From a virus: a stretch of 61,884 nucleotides of DNA. Where the stretch lies: positions 1 to 61,884 of IMG/VR virus record IMGVR_UViG_3300020442_000948. One strand, written 5' to 3'. Shown here piece by piece: positions 41,695 through 50,186 of the stretch; within the stretch, counting starts at the first letter, position 1, and every line of letters starts with the position of its first letter. The notes under the pieces were generated by a model. It was not told the DNA's origin. It ran no database searches and worked only from the letters and a program-made list of their open reading frames with translations. The position numbers and the translations under genes are program-made.

Positions 41695-42434
41695 AACGTG
41701 AACTTGAAGAATACTTCCCACAAGTCTTTGGGAAGTATTATTATGATGGCGACAATGAGGTTATCAAAGAAATATGTTCTAAGATTATTGATGAGATACA
41801 ACCAGGGCATCCTGAGTGGAATAGTAATGTAGCAGAGGAGAATCTGCACCATTACTTTAATATCTCTAATAGTAATCTTTTACGTTATGATGATCGATTC
41901 AAAGACTTTGAGAAGTTTCTGCTAGATGCAGCGACTGATTACTTTACTGATGTGTTAGAATATGAACTCAATGGATCTAATCTATTGATTACTGACTGTT
42001 GGTTGAATCATTGCTCGAAAGAGCATTGTTGGCAGATCAAACATAACCACAACAACTGTATCATCGTTGGTACATATTTTGTTGACTTTGATCCCAAGAT
42101 TCATTCACCTTTGGATTTCTATCGTGTACCTCAGAAAGAGGGACATCCAGTTATTCAACAGATGAGATCACCTCGTATAGCAAACGAGGGTAATAAATAT
42201 ACAAAGGAAGTTCACCAGACCAAACCACAAGAAGGTTGTCTGTTTATATGGTCAGCAGAGACTGTGCATGGTTATGAAGGTGTCTTCAACCTCTGGAAAG
42301 GACGTACTACTATCAGTATGAACTTTATTCCTGAGATTCTAGATAATGGTAAGTATGCGTTCAGGGTTGTTCCACTTCAACATGTAGGTGCTGAACAACT
42401 AAATAAAAGAAAAGAGTTAGATCAACAACAATGA
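41691..42434 (+). CDS. 2OG-Fe(II) oxygenase, HxH type
   Basis: The product has 247 residues. Motifs run in order: TDCWLNHCSKEHCWQIKHNH, NNCIIVGTYFVDFD with the first metal ligands, GCLFIWSAETVHGYEG with the distal His, and KGRTTISMNFIPE with the Arg that binds 2-oxoglutarate. This pattern recurs in six other proteins downstream. The gene overlaps the adhesin before it and the adhesin after it by four bases each, so it is translated together with fibre proteins. That context suggests fibre proteins as possible substrates, which is inference only. Confidence 0.8.
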   Translation: MKRELEEYFPQVFGKYYYDGDNEVIKEICSKIIDEIQPGHPEWNSNVAEENLHHYFNISNSNLLRYDDRFKDFEKFLLDAATDYFTDVLEYELNGSNLLITDCWLNHCSKEHCWQIKHNHNNCIIVGTYFVDFDPKIHSPLDFYRVPQKEGHPVIQQMRSPRIANEGNKYTKEVHQTKPQEGCLFIWSAETVHGYEGVFNLWKGRTTISMNFIPEILDNGKYAFRVVPLQHVGAEQLNKRKELDQQQ

Positions 42435-43234
42435 CTCGACTAAATGTAGCACAAGTAAAAGATCTAGGTAACCAAGGGGGCATGTCCTTCTCTGGTGGTT
42501 CTATTACTGCGAACGGGACTCTCAATGTAACTCATATTGTTATTAACGGAAACGTAACTGGATCCTCTGGATATATTATTCCATCACAGTCGGGTCAAGG
42601 CGGTAAGTTCCTTTACACCAATGGTTCTACTATTTCTTGGCAACAAGGTGGTGGTAACTTAGGTCTTCCAAATAGTATTTCAGTATACAATAGCAACTCC
42701 ACTTGGAACAAACCTAGTGGAGTTAAGCGTATCTGGGTTAAATGTACTGCTGGTGGCGGTGGTGGTTCAGGTTATGGTGAATCAGGTGCTGCTGGTGCTC
42801 ATACGGAGTCTTTTGTAGATGTTCAAAATATCAACTCGATTAGCGTTACAGTTGGTGGCGGTGGTGGTGGTACTAATTACAGTGGTCGCGCTGGCAATGG
42901 TGGAACGTCATCATTTGGTAACTACTGCTCATCAGGCGGCGGTCAAGGCGCAAATCGCAGACAGCAGCATGATGGATCCACAGGCGGGAACCCATCACAA
43001 GGTTCTGTTAGAATTTATGGAGGGTCAAGTCAAGGTCACAGAAATCCCCCAGGTCTAGGACATGGTGGTGGATCATTCTGGGGCGGTGCATCTCCAACTG
43101 CACACAGACAGCAGCAATGGGCACAACGTCACAGAGGACATGCTGCCTATGGTGCTGGTGGTTCCTCAGGTCGTAACAGAGAACGTGGTGGTGATGGACG
43201 CCAAGGCATCATCGTAGTCTACGAATTCATTTGA
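42431..43234 (+). CDS. Glycine-rich tail adhesin, copy 1
   Basis: The product has 267 residues. A fibre-type N-terminus (GGSITANGTLNVTHIVINGN) is followed by a C-terminal ~175 residues dominated by Gly runs (CTAGGGGGSGYGESGAAGAH, VTVGGGGGGTNYSGRAGNG, CSSGGGQGANRRQQHDGSTG, HRQQQWAQRHRGHAAYGAGG). Poly-glycine sandwiches of this type form the receptor-binding tip of gp38-like adhesins in T-even phages. It is nearly identical in protein sequence to the next gene. Confidence 0.7.
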   Translation: MTRLNVAQVKDLGNQGGMSFSGGSITANGTLNVTHIVINGNVTGSSGYIIPSQSGQGGKFLYTNGSTISWQQGGGNLGLPNSISVYNSNSTWNKPSGVKRIWVKCTAGGGGGSGYGESGAAGAHTESFVDVQNINSISVTVGGGGGGTNYSGRAGNGGTSSFGNYCSSGGGQGANRRQQHDGSTGGNPSQGSVRIYGGSSQGHRNPPGLGHGGGSFWGGASPTAHRQQQWAQRHRGHAAYGAGGSSGRNRERGGDGRQGIIVVYEFI

Positions 43235-43242
43235 TATAAATA
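43235..43242 (+). promoter_or_regulatory. Late promoter TATAAATA between adhesin copies
   Basis: An exact TATAAATA starts right after the first adhesin stop, 25 bases before the ATG of the second copy, which is also preceded by AAGGAGA. The second copy can therefore be transcribed independently. Confidence 0.6.
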
Positions 43243-43266
43243 ACAACGAAGGAGACCTAGTAATCA

Positions 43267-44067
43267 ATGAGTACCCTTAAAGTATCTTCAATTAGAGACC
43301 TATCTGGTTCTGGTGGACTTAACCTCAGTTCTGGTTCTATTACTGTGAACGGTACTCTTACCGTTAGTAACATCGTAATCAATGGAACTATCGGTGGTTC
43401 ATCTTCTCAGGTTATCCCATCTATCTCGGGACAATCAGGTAAGTATCTCTCTACCAACGGCACATCGATGTCGTGGGCAACTGTACAAACTGGTGGTGGA
43501 CCTAAGTCTATCTCAGTGTACAATAGTAATTCCACTTGGAACAAACCCACAGGTATTAAACGTATCTGGGTTATGTGTACTGCTGGTGGTGGCGGTGGAT
43601 CAGGTTATGGAGAATCTGGTGCTGCTGGCGCACACACTGAGCAGATCGTCAACGTTCAGAACATTAACTCTATCTCTGTGACCGTGGGTGGTGCAGGTGG
43701 TGGTACTAACTATTCTCAACGTGGTGGCAATGGTGGTACATCAAGTTTCGGTAACTACTGTTCATCTGGTGGTGGACAGGGTGCCAACCGTAGACAACAA
43801 CATGATGGATCTACTGGTGGTAACCCCTCTCAGGGTGCTGTAAGAATCTATGGTGGTTCTTCACAGGGTCACCGTAATCCTCCTGGTCTCGGTCATGGTG
43901 GACACTCCTTCTGGGGTGGTTCTTCACCAACTTCTCACAGACAGCAACAGTGGGCGCAGCGCCATAGAGGTCATGCTGCTTACGGTGCTGGCGGTTCTTC
44001 TGCTAGAAACAGAGAACGTGGCGGCGACGGTCGTCAGGGTATTGTTGTCGTTTACGAATTCGATTAA
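43267..44067 (+). CDS. Glycine-rich tail adhesin, copy 2
   Basis: The product has 266 residues and is a paralogue of the preceding gene with the same order of motifs (YNSNSTWNKPTGIKRIWV, CTAGGGGGSGYGESGAAG, VTVGGAGGGTNYSQRGGNG, CSSGGGQGANRRQQHDGSTG, HGGHSFWGGSSPTSHRQQQW). The two proteins differ at few positions, while the DNA differs at many third codon positions. Two near-identical tips could form a mixed or switchable receptor-binding complex. A small gene follows seven bases later. Confidence 0.7.
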   Translation: MSTLKVSSIRDLSGSGGLNLSSGSITVNGTLTVSNIVINGTIGGSSSQVIPSISGQSGKYLSTNGTSMSWATVQTGGGPKSISVYNSNSTWNKPTGIKRIWVMCTAGGGGGSGYGESGAAGAHTEQIVNVQNINSISVTVGGAGGGTNYSQRGGNGGTSSFGNYCSSGGGQGANRRQQHDGSTGGNPSQGAVRIYGGSSQGHRNPPGLGHGGHSFWGGSSPTSHRQQQWAQRHRGHAAYGAGGSSARNRERGGDGRQGIVVVYEFD

Positions 44068-44073
44068 AGAACA

Positions 44074-44670
44074 ATGAAAAGAGCACTTGTCCGCGCAGAC
44101 GGATTTATTACAGACATCATCAGCGAAGGTGAAGAGTTTGAAGTCTACACTGGACCTGGTTCTGGTTTGAGATGGATCGATATTCCTGACGAAGGTACTA
44201 TCGACTGGAAACTCGAACTTGGTGAGTGGATTCCTGACTTTGAATTCCATGATCCTGAGATTATTCGTATCGTTGCCTATGGTGATCCTGGGATGCAACT
44301 GTCCAAGTTGTATAAAGATATTGAAGCAGGACTCTTCGGCGATGCTGCTAAGGGTGGTGAATTCTTCAAGCACATTTCTGGTGTGAAGAATGAACTCCCT
44401 GAGGTTGAATATGATGAAGAAGGTAACAAAATTCTGCCTAATGAACCCTTCCCTCATAGTGAAGAGATTCCTGCATGGTTGACTGAGTTTGAGATTCCTG
44501 TGGAAGCACAGAAAGAGTTCAAGGTTGGTGCATACAACCCTGATCTTCATGATGCACCTGCCACTGAAACTATGGCAGATCAACCTGTTACCACTGCTCC
44601 TGCACAGGATGAAGCAGTTGATACTAACCCTGAACTTGGCGAAGCAGCGACTGAACATCCTCCTGAATAA
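44074..44670 (+). CDS. Hypothetical acidic protein after the adhesins
   Basis: The product has 198 residues. The start MKRALVRADGFITDIISEGE and GPGSGLRWIDIPDEGTIDW resemble short tail-fibre-assembly-type domains. The C-terminal third is Pro/Glu/Ala-rich and disordered (PATETMADQPVTTAPAQDEA). Position right after the tip gene fits an assembly chaperone, but I see no diagnostic motif. Confidence 0.5.
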   Translation: MKRALVRADGFITDIISEGEEFEVYTGPGSGLRWIDIPDEGTIDWKLELGEWIPDFEFHDPEIIRIVAYGDPGMQLSKLYKDIEAGLFGDAAKGGEFFKHISGVKNELPEVEYDEEGNKILPNEPFPHSEEIPAWLTEFEIPVEAQKEFKVGAYNPDLHDAPATETMADQPVTTAPAQDEAVDTNPELGEAATEHPPE

Positions 44671-44673
44671 TAT

Positions 44674-46263
44674 ATGCAAATTCGTAATGTCCTCATCGTG
44701 GGGGGCGGCACTGCTGGTTGGATGACCGCTGCCGCCCTTTTGAAACTTTGCCCACATATTAAAACTTCACTGATTGAATCACCTGAGCACCCTGTTATTG
44801 GTGTAGGTGAGTCCACATTAGGTCAGATCAATGACTTCTTTGCCATCCTTGGTTTAGAAGATCATATGTGGATGAAAGATACTGGATCCACATATAAAAC
44901 TAATATCAGGTTCAATGATTTCTATCAGAAAGGAGAAACCTGGGATTATCCCTTTGGATCTGCACAAGAAAGATTAGAAGACTGCCCACATGGGTGGTTA
45001 TCATGGTTTATGCTTAACTTGCAGAAACCAGAGAAGTTTACTAGAAATTCATTTGCACGTCTCCACAACTTGGTGGGACAATTAGCACATCACAACAAAC
45101 TAACTGACGATCCTAGGTTCAACTTTGAACAGGATACTGCATACCATATGGATGCTATTAAGTTTGGTCAGTGGTTGAAGAACAACTGGTGTATCCCTGG
45201 TGGTATTGAGTATCATCAAGGCACCATTGCTCGTTGTGAGAAAGATAGTCGAGGATATATTACTAAACTCATCACTAACGATGATCGTGAGTTTGAGTAT
45301 GATCTATACATTGACTGCACAGGTTTTAAGTCACTGTTACTTGGTGGATATATGAAGCAAGAGTTTGTTTCATTCCACAAAGATGGTGGTGGTTGTCTTC
45401 TTAATGATAGTGCTGTGACATGTCACATGCCCCATGAAGATAAAGAGACAGAGATTACTAACAGCACAAACTGTACTGCTATTGAAAATGGTTGGGTGTG
45501 GGATGTACCACTATGGGAGAGATCTGGTGTTGGGTATGTATACTCATCTGGGTTTGCAACTAAGGGTGAGGCAGAACATCAACTGTATGACTATCTGATT
45601 AAAACCAGAGGCAAAGAACGTGCAGACAAAGCATCATTCAACCATGTACCATTTAGAAATGGTAAACATGAGAAATCATGGGTCAAGAATGTATGTGCTA
45701 TTGGTCTCTCTAACTGCTTCGTAGAACCCCTAGAAGCGACGGGACTGCTTGTTACCCATGAACAGATCGTTCGCCTATGTAATACGCTCTCAGGGCGTCA
45801 GGGATTCGTTCCTAGGGTAGAAGTTGATATGGTAAACTTAGTGTGTGATCTAGAAATTGAAGGATTCAAAAACTTCATTGCTGCTCACTATGCTTTCTCT
45901 AATAGAGAGACAGAATACTGGCAATATGTTGCTAACGAAGTGGAATATGATTTCTCTACTGGTGCTCTTGACAATCTCTTCATGAGATATGCATCTGAGA
46001 AGCATGTTATCTATGATTTTGCTGGTGATCCACAACATAATGATGGGTTGAGGTATATTGCAGCAGGCATGGGATTCAACCCACTAAATAATCACACGTT
46101 GACCCTAAAAAGGTTACAAAATGGTCTCTGCCCAGTTGAAGATGCCGAAGATATGCTCGAAGCAGAACATCGGTTTGACGAATGGGACAAAGAGATGTAT
46201 GATTGGTGCATGACTCTACCGTCGTCGTACCAGTTCCAAAAGAACACTATTTACAAGGAATGA
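44674..46263 (+). CDS. Flavin-dependent tryptophan-halogenase family enzyme
   Basis: The product has 529 residues, the usual size for this family. The FAD site GGGTAGW is near residue 10, GVGEST near 44, and the catalytic lysine in the STYKTNIRF context is Lys75. The family signature WxWxIP appears as WVWDVP (274-279), and FVEPLEATG carries the catalytic-region Glu351. These enzymes use FADH2, O2 and halide to make a lysine-bound hypohalous species that halogenates an aromatic ring, usually tryptophan. The key residues are present, so it should be active. It sits between adhesin genes and the oxygenase cluster. Substrate unknown. Confidence 0.9.
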   Translation: MQIRNVLIVGGGTAGWMTAAALLKLCPHIKTSLIESPEHPVIGVGESTLGQINDFFAILGLEDHMWMKDTGSTYKTNIRFNDFYQKGETWDYPFGSAQERLEDCPHGWLSWFMLNLQKPEKFTRNSFARLHNLVGQLAHHNKLTDDPRFNFEQDTAYHMDAIKFGQWLKNNWCIPGGIEYHQGTIARCEKDSRGYITKLITNDDREFEYDLYIDCTGFKSLLLGGYMKQEFVSFHKDGGGCLLNDSAVTCHMPHEDKETEITNSTNCTAIENGWVWDVPLWERSGVGYVYSSGFATKGEAEHQLYDYLIKTRGKERADKASFNHVPFRNGKHEKSWVKNVCAIGLSNCFVEPLEATGLLVTHEQIVRLCNTLSGRQGFVPRVEVDMVNLVCDLEIEGFKNFIAAHYAFSNRETEYWQYVANEVEYDFSTGALDNLFMRYASEKHVIYDFAGDPQHNDGLRYIAAGMGFNPLNNHTLTLKRLQNGLCPVEDAEDMLEAEHRFDEWDKEMYDWCMTLPSSYQFQKNTIYKE

Positions 46264-46265
46264 TT

Positions 46266-46745
46266 ATGTCTGAGGAAACTGTATCACAAGAAGTGCTGGA
46301 AGCAGCACTTGAAGTGGAACTTCCGCCCGAACTCATCCAAGAAGTTGAATCTGCAAAGGAAGCAGTCAAGACTTTTGATGATCTCTGGCGTAACCTGATG
46401 TATCAACATCGTGAGAAATACAATGAGTATTCTGAACTTCATGAGGCATTGAGTGCAATGTCATTTGATAAGCAAGAGACTCGTGTTGACTTCACTAAGA
46501 TGAATGCACTTCGCGATGAGATTGTGAAACTGGAAGGTGGACTGGAAACACTCAACCTCTACCGTCAGTTTGTCATGGGCGTTGATCCTGAACCTTGGAT
46601 TGAAAGTGAGATCCAAGAGAAACGTAAGTTGGTCAAAGTTAAGACTAACTCACCTCACAGTAAGAAAGGTGTTGATTACTCTAAGTTCTCGAACTGGGAA
46701 AGTAACCAAGCAGCAACTGACGAAGAACTGAATAAGACTAAGTAA
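46266..46745 (+). CDS. Hypothetical coiled-coil protein
   Basis: The product has 159 residues from ATG 46266, two bases after the halogenase stop; a longer frame from 46203 lies inside that gene. It is helical and acidic at the start (EETVSQEVLEAALEVELPPE), with LYRQFVMGVDPEPWIESEIQ and a basic end. No family is recognised. It lies between the halogenase and an oxygenase, so it could be a partner or scaffold of these enzymes. Confidence 0.55.
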   Translation: MSEETVSQEVLEAALEVELPPELIQEVESAKEAVKTFDDLWRNLMYQHREKYNEYSELHEALSAMSFDKQETRVDFTKMNALRDEIVKLEGGLETLNLYRQFVMGVDPEPWIESEIQEKRKLVKVKTNSPHSKKGVDYSKFSNWESNQAATDEELNKTK

Positions 46746-47422
46746 TGAATCTTGATTATATTTTCCCCACACCTGTGTGGTGGACTGATCTAGATATTGA
46801 TGTCAATGCAATGACTGATATTGTTCTCGACATTGCGAACAATAATGAAGGTCAATACCGTAGTAATCGTGGGGAACTGAACTATCAGTCTCCCGATTAT
46901 TTGGGTGAGCAGATATTAAATGACGAATCACTTGAAGGTGATGAGTTCAAGAAACTTCTGCATGTTATTAAAAAGAATGCAGAGAAGGCATTTGGTACAT
47001 ATGGGGCAGAGATGTCACATATTGAGTATGCAAATGTCTGGATGAACATCAATGGACATGGAGGATATAACGAGGTCCATGTACACCCTGGTGCTGTAAT
47101 GTCTGGTGTCTTTTATGTCAAAGTACCAGAGGGTGAGTGTGGTAAGTTAGTATTCTATAAAGATCATACTGAGGGTTATCTAATTCACTCTCTTGGTATT
47201 GCTGAGGATATGTCTACCGCAGAAGTGCCACATACTGATACTACATATGAATATCCACCACTTGCTGGTAGACTATTCTTATTTCCTGCATGGGTTCCTC
47301 ATGCTGTGCGAGACAATCAAACAGAGGATGATAGAATTAGTATCTCATTTAATTTCGTACCAGTGAGAAACAAGGAAAACTTGTACAATACTATTAGAAA
47401 GAATGCTAAACAGACTATTTGA
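46745..47422 (+). CDS. 2OG-Fe(II) oxygenase, HxH type
   Basis: The product has 225 residues. The N-terminal LDYIFPTPVWWTDL is the usual opening of the putative 2OG-Fe(II) oxygenase family PF13759. Metal and co-substrate residues are clear: NEVHVHPGAVMSGVFYVKVP (HxH), LFLFPAWVPHAVRDN (distal His) and DRISISFNFVPV (Arg). Length and spacing match the family well. Substrate unknown. Confidence 0.88.
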   Translation: MNLDYIFPTPVWWTDLDIDVNAMTDIVLDIANNNEGQYRSNRGELNYQSPDYLGEQILNDESLEGDEFKKLLHVIKKNAEKAFGTYGAEMSHIEYANVWMNINGHGGYNEVHVHPGAVMSGVFYVKVPEGECGKLVFYKDHTEGYLIHSLGIAEDMSTAEVPHTDTTYEYPPLAGRLFLFPAWVPHAVRDNQTEDDRISISFNFVPVRNKENLYNTIRKNAKQTI

Positions 47423-48068
47423 TACTCCTATTTGTCGTGGTAGCATAGAACCAACTCCTGAACAGTTGGAAGCAACCAAGAGATTGCTGCATGATGAATA
47501 CTGGTCGAAAACTACTCGTGGTTCATGGGCATTAGAATCTGGTAAATCTACTGGTGGAATGGTAGGTGGTAAAGAACTATTTGACCATGAGGAGTTTGAC
47601 TGGATGTTACATCCAGTGATGGTTGCTGCTCATGAGTATTGGAAGTGGACACTAAATTACAGGAGAGATTTGCATGTCTACATTGATAGTATGTGGGCAA
47701 ATTTGCATAACGATGGTGATACAACAGGTGAACATTGCCATATCAGTGGTCAACGTAGTAAATCACATGTGAGTATTGTTTATCATTTAGAGAAAGATCC
47801 AGAGCATGGTCATCTTCAATTCAAGAATCCTCTGGAAGATATTCTTCGCATGACACCATTAGAATATGACTATGATATATCTGATGATGGAAAACATCAT
47901 GGTAGTGATTTGAAGTGGGACACACAACCTTCAAAATCATTTGATTACTTTATCTTCCCGTCATGGTTGAAGCATCGTACACTACCAGCAGTAGGTGAAC
48001 GTATTGCTATTAGTATCAATGTAGCAGGTTGTTCTATTGACCAATCTGATGGTGATTTCCATGAATAA
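47403..48068 (+). CDS. 2OG-Fe(II) oxygenase-like protein
   Basis: The product has 221 residues. It opens with LNRLFDTPICRGSI, shows SMWANLHNDGDTTGEHCHIS (HxH), SHVSIVYHLEKDPEHGHLQF, YFIFPSWLKHRTLP (distal His) and ERIAISINVAG (Arg). An insertion between the strands (residues ~150-175) is His/Asp-rich. It overlaps the previous oxygenase by 20 bases and the next gene by eight. Confidence 0.8.
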   Translation: MLNRLFDTPICRGSIEPTPEQLEATKRLLHDEYWSKTTRGSWALESGKSTGGMVGGKELFDHEEFDWMLHPVMVAAHEYWKWTLNYRRDLHVYIDSMWANLHNDGDTTGEHCHISGQRSKSHVSIVYHLEKDPEHGHLQFKNPLEDILRMTPLEYDYDISDDGKHHGSDLKWDTQPSKSFDYFIFPSWLKHRTLPAVGERIAISINVAGCSIDQSDGDFHE

Positions 48069-48765
48069 ATTGATACTACCATTCCTCAATCCTAAGGAGT
48101 TTGTGTGTGGTGATAAACCAAAGGTATGGCGTAAGGCATTAGATAATCTCTCACAGTATGTCAACTGGGATACAGTCACACACTGTTTTAATAATCCATG
48201 GTATTATAGAACCCAGATCCTCAACTTTGAGGGTCGTCGATTGATGCTACCTGAGAAATTTGAAGTATGGTATGAACAAGGTGTGGCACACAAGGAAGAA
48301 CTATTCCAAGCAATCAATGAGGGTCATACATTTATCATTGAACAGTATGGTCATTACAATCCAGCAGTAGATAATCTGTTGGAGAACATTGAAGCAATGT
48401 TTGATTGTAATTGTGACGCACATATATTTGGTAGTGCTAAGGAGGGCAGCAAGTCATTTGGTGCTCACTGGGATCTACCACCTAACTTTATTTGTCAGAT
48501 TGAAGGTGAAACACACTGGAATGTATACGAGGAGAGATGTAGTGGTCTGATCGAAATGACAGACGAACCTTATCTACCAGACAAGGCAGGTCAGGAACTA
48601 ACTATCGCTCTCGATACAGTATTAGAGGAGGGAGATGTTATGTACATCCCTGCTAGAACGTATCACAAACCATTCCCTGGTGGTAAGCGTCTATCAATGT
48701 CTATCCCTTGCATGTATCCCCGTGATGTACCCAGCGACCGTAAGCAATATGTTATTGAGTTCTGA
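48061..48765 (+). CDS. JmjC/cupin-4-type oxygenase, copy 1
   Basis: The product has 234 residues from ATG 48061; in-frame upstream codons lie inside the previous gene. The iron site is SFGAHWDLPPNFICQIEGET (HxD) and VMYIPARTYHKPFPGGKRLS (distal His). HWNVYEE, following the Gly-Glu-Thr, is typical of JmjC and ribosomal-oxygenase proteins. The N-terminal VWRKALDNLSQYVNWDTV is shared with the gene at 49278. Such enzymes hydroxylate protein side chains in known cases; the phage substrate is unknown. Confidence 0.78.
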   Translation: MNKLILPFLNPKEFVCGDKPKVWRKALDNLSQYVNWDTVTHCFNNPWYYRTQILNFEGRRLMLPEKFEVWYEQGVAHKEELFQAINEGHTFIIEQYGHYNPAVDNLLENIEAMFDCNCDAHIFGSAKEGSKSFGAHWDLPPNFICQIEGETHWNVYEERCSGLIEMTDEPYLPDKAGQELTIALDTVLEEGDVMYIPARTYHKPFPGGKRLSMSIPCMYPRDVPSDRKQYVIEF

Positions 48766-49312
48766 TTATCCATTGCCTGATATTATTCGGGATCAGATTG
48801 AGGGACTTGTAACACAACAACAGTTTCCATGGTATCTTGTTAAAGAGACCACGTTTGCTGATGGTGGGTATCGACCATATGAAGGTAGGTTTGATAACAG
48901 TTCATTCTCACATGTTGTGGTGATGGACTATGAACCTGTCTCACAATACTACGATCTATTTGAATCTGCTTTGAGGATTATTGCTGATGCTGCTGGTCAA
49001 GATTATTCTGATGTTTATCGCGTTCGCCTTGGTTGCCTACTACCTGACAAACTAGAACATCACTGTCCACATGTAGACTTTGAAGAAGAACACATCACTG
49101 CATTATATTATGTGAATGATAGTGATGGTGATACTATCTTCTTTACTGATGAGATGAGTATATTTCAACGTCAATGTCAGTTGAGAGTGTCACCTGATCG
49201 TGGCAAGATGGTTGTATTTAAGGGTGATGTATTACATGCATCATCATCACCTACCACAGGATATAGGATTGCACTCAATGTTAATTTCAAACCCAGAGTT
49301 TCTGAATCCTGA
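48749..49312 (+). CDS. 2OG-Fe(II) oxygenase, prolyl-4-hydroxylase type
   Basis: The product has 187 residues from ATG 48749, a start chosen to limit overlap to 17 bases. Motifs: HHCPHVDFEEEHITALYYVN (HxD), NDSDGDTIFF, KMVVFKGDVLHASSSP (distal His) and GYRIALNVNFKP (Arg). It is paralogous to the gene at 50140, sharing YYVNDSDGDTI. It overlaps the following JmjC-type gene by 35 bases. Confidence 0.83.
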   Translation: MLLSSDYPLPDIIRDQIEGLVTQQQFPWYLVKETTFADGGYRPYEGRFDNSSFSHVVVMDYEPVSQYYDLFESALRIIADAAGQDYSDVYRVRLGCLLPDKLEHHCPHVDFEEEHITALYYVNDSDGDTIFFTDEMSIFQRQCQLRVSPDRGKMVVFKGDVLHASSSPTTGYRIALNVNFKPRVSES

Positions 49313-49985
49313 GATATATCAGGCAGACGATCGTCCACGAGTGTGGCGCAATGCTATTGAACCATTTGTTACATGGAAAGATGCAGAAGATGCCCTGAAT
49401 GCTCCATGGAATCACGTTATCACAGTGATTGATGATAATGGTAGACGCATGGATCTAGAACAGGTGGAAGAACCATGGTTTTATATGGGTGTACCAAAGA
49501 AGCAAGAACTCTTTGAACTTGCTAATATGGGTTATACTATTAACATATGTAAATATGGTCATGGTAAACCACAAGTTGATGAGTTACTGTCAAAGATTGA
49601 AGAGACCTTTGATGGATGCGCTGACTGTCACATTTTTATTACTAATGGCGCTGACAATTCGCACCCAAGTTTCAAACCACACTGGGACAAACCAGTCAAC
49701 TTCATCATACAAATGGATGGAGAAACGAGGTGGCAAGTATATAACGAACGAGCATCACATCTTATTGAAGGAGAAGATCCTCCCTACACACCAAGTGAGG
49801 ATGAGTTGACAATAGCAATAGACACTTTACTTAGACCTGGGGATGTGCTATACTTTCCTTCTAGGGCATACCACAATACCCTACACACCAAAGGACCGAG
49901 ACTTTCATTATCTCTTCCGATTTGGACCCCTAAAAGGTGTTGCTGTTCTGACAGGAAACGCTACAATCTAGTGGTCCACCGTTAA
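49278..49985 (+). CDS. JmjC/cupin-4-type oxygenase, copy 2
   Basis: The product has 235 residues from ATG 49278. It is a clear paralogue of the gene at 48061: VWRNAIEPFVTWKDAEDAL, PHWDKPVNFIIQMDGETRW (HxD), VLYFPSRAYHNTLHTKGPRL (distal His). It ends with a Cys cluster, RCCCSDRKRY, where copy 1 has DVPSDRKQY. JmjC, prolyl-hydroxylase and JmjC genes thus alternate here. Confidence 0.78.
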   Translation: MLISNPEFLNPEIYQADDRPRVWRNAIEPFVTWKDAEDALNAPWNHVITVIDDNGRRMDLEQVEEPWFYMGVPKKQELFELANMGYTINICKYGHGKPQVDELLSKIEETFDGCADCHIFITNGADNSHPSFKPHWDKPVNFIIQMDGETRWQVYNERASHLIEGEDPPYTPSEDELTIAIDTLLRPGDVLYFPSRAYHNTLHTKGPRLSLSLPIWTPKRCCCSDRKRYNLVVHR

Positions 49986-50006
49986 ATAGTAGTGGTCTCC
50001 GCACCT

Positions 50007-50186
50007 ATGACCATGTTTCTTAAAACTGCAACACTAAATCCAGAGCAGAAGGTGCTTCTGCGCCACGCACTATTCCTACTTCAAAAGGACTACTACAACA
50101 AAATTGGTCACCTACCTGATAATAAAAGGAATCTAATTGATGAAATTGCGACCTCCTTACATCTCCGAGATGAACATCATCGATAA
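50007..50186 (+). CDS. Small hypothetical helical protein
   Basis: The product has 59 residues from ATG 50007 (another ATG two codons later). It contains LNPEQKVLLRHALFLLQKDY and DNKRNLIDEIATSLHL, two helices. It overlaps the next oxygenase by 47 bases if that starts at 50140. Function unknown. Confidence 0.5.
   Translation: MTMFLKTATLNPEQKVLLRHALFLLQKDYYNKIGHLPDNKRNLIDEIATSLHLRDEHHR

Noticed and set aside
42700-44040. Direct repeats as a possible mobile element or CRISPR-like array
   Set aside because: The similarity is explained by duplicated glycine-rich coding genes; there are no spacers or terminal inverted repeats.
43924-44757. 277-residue minus-strand open frame across adhesin and halogenase
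   Set aside because: It crosses three plus-strand genes and has no protein-like motif.
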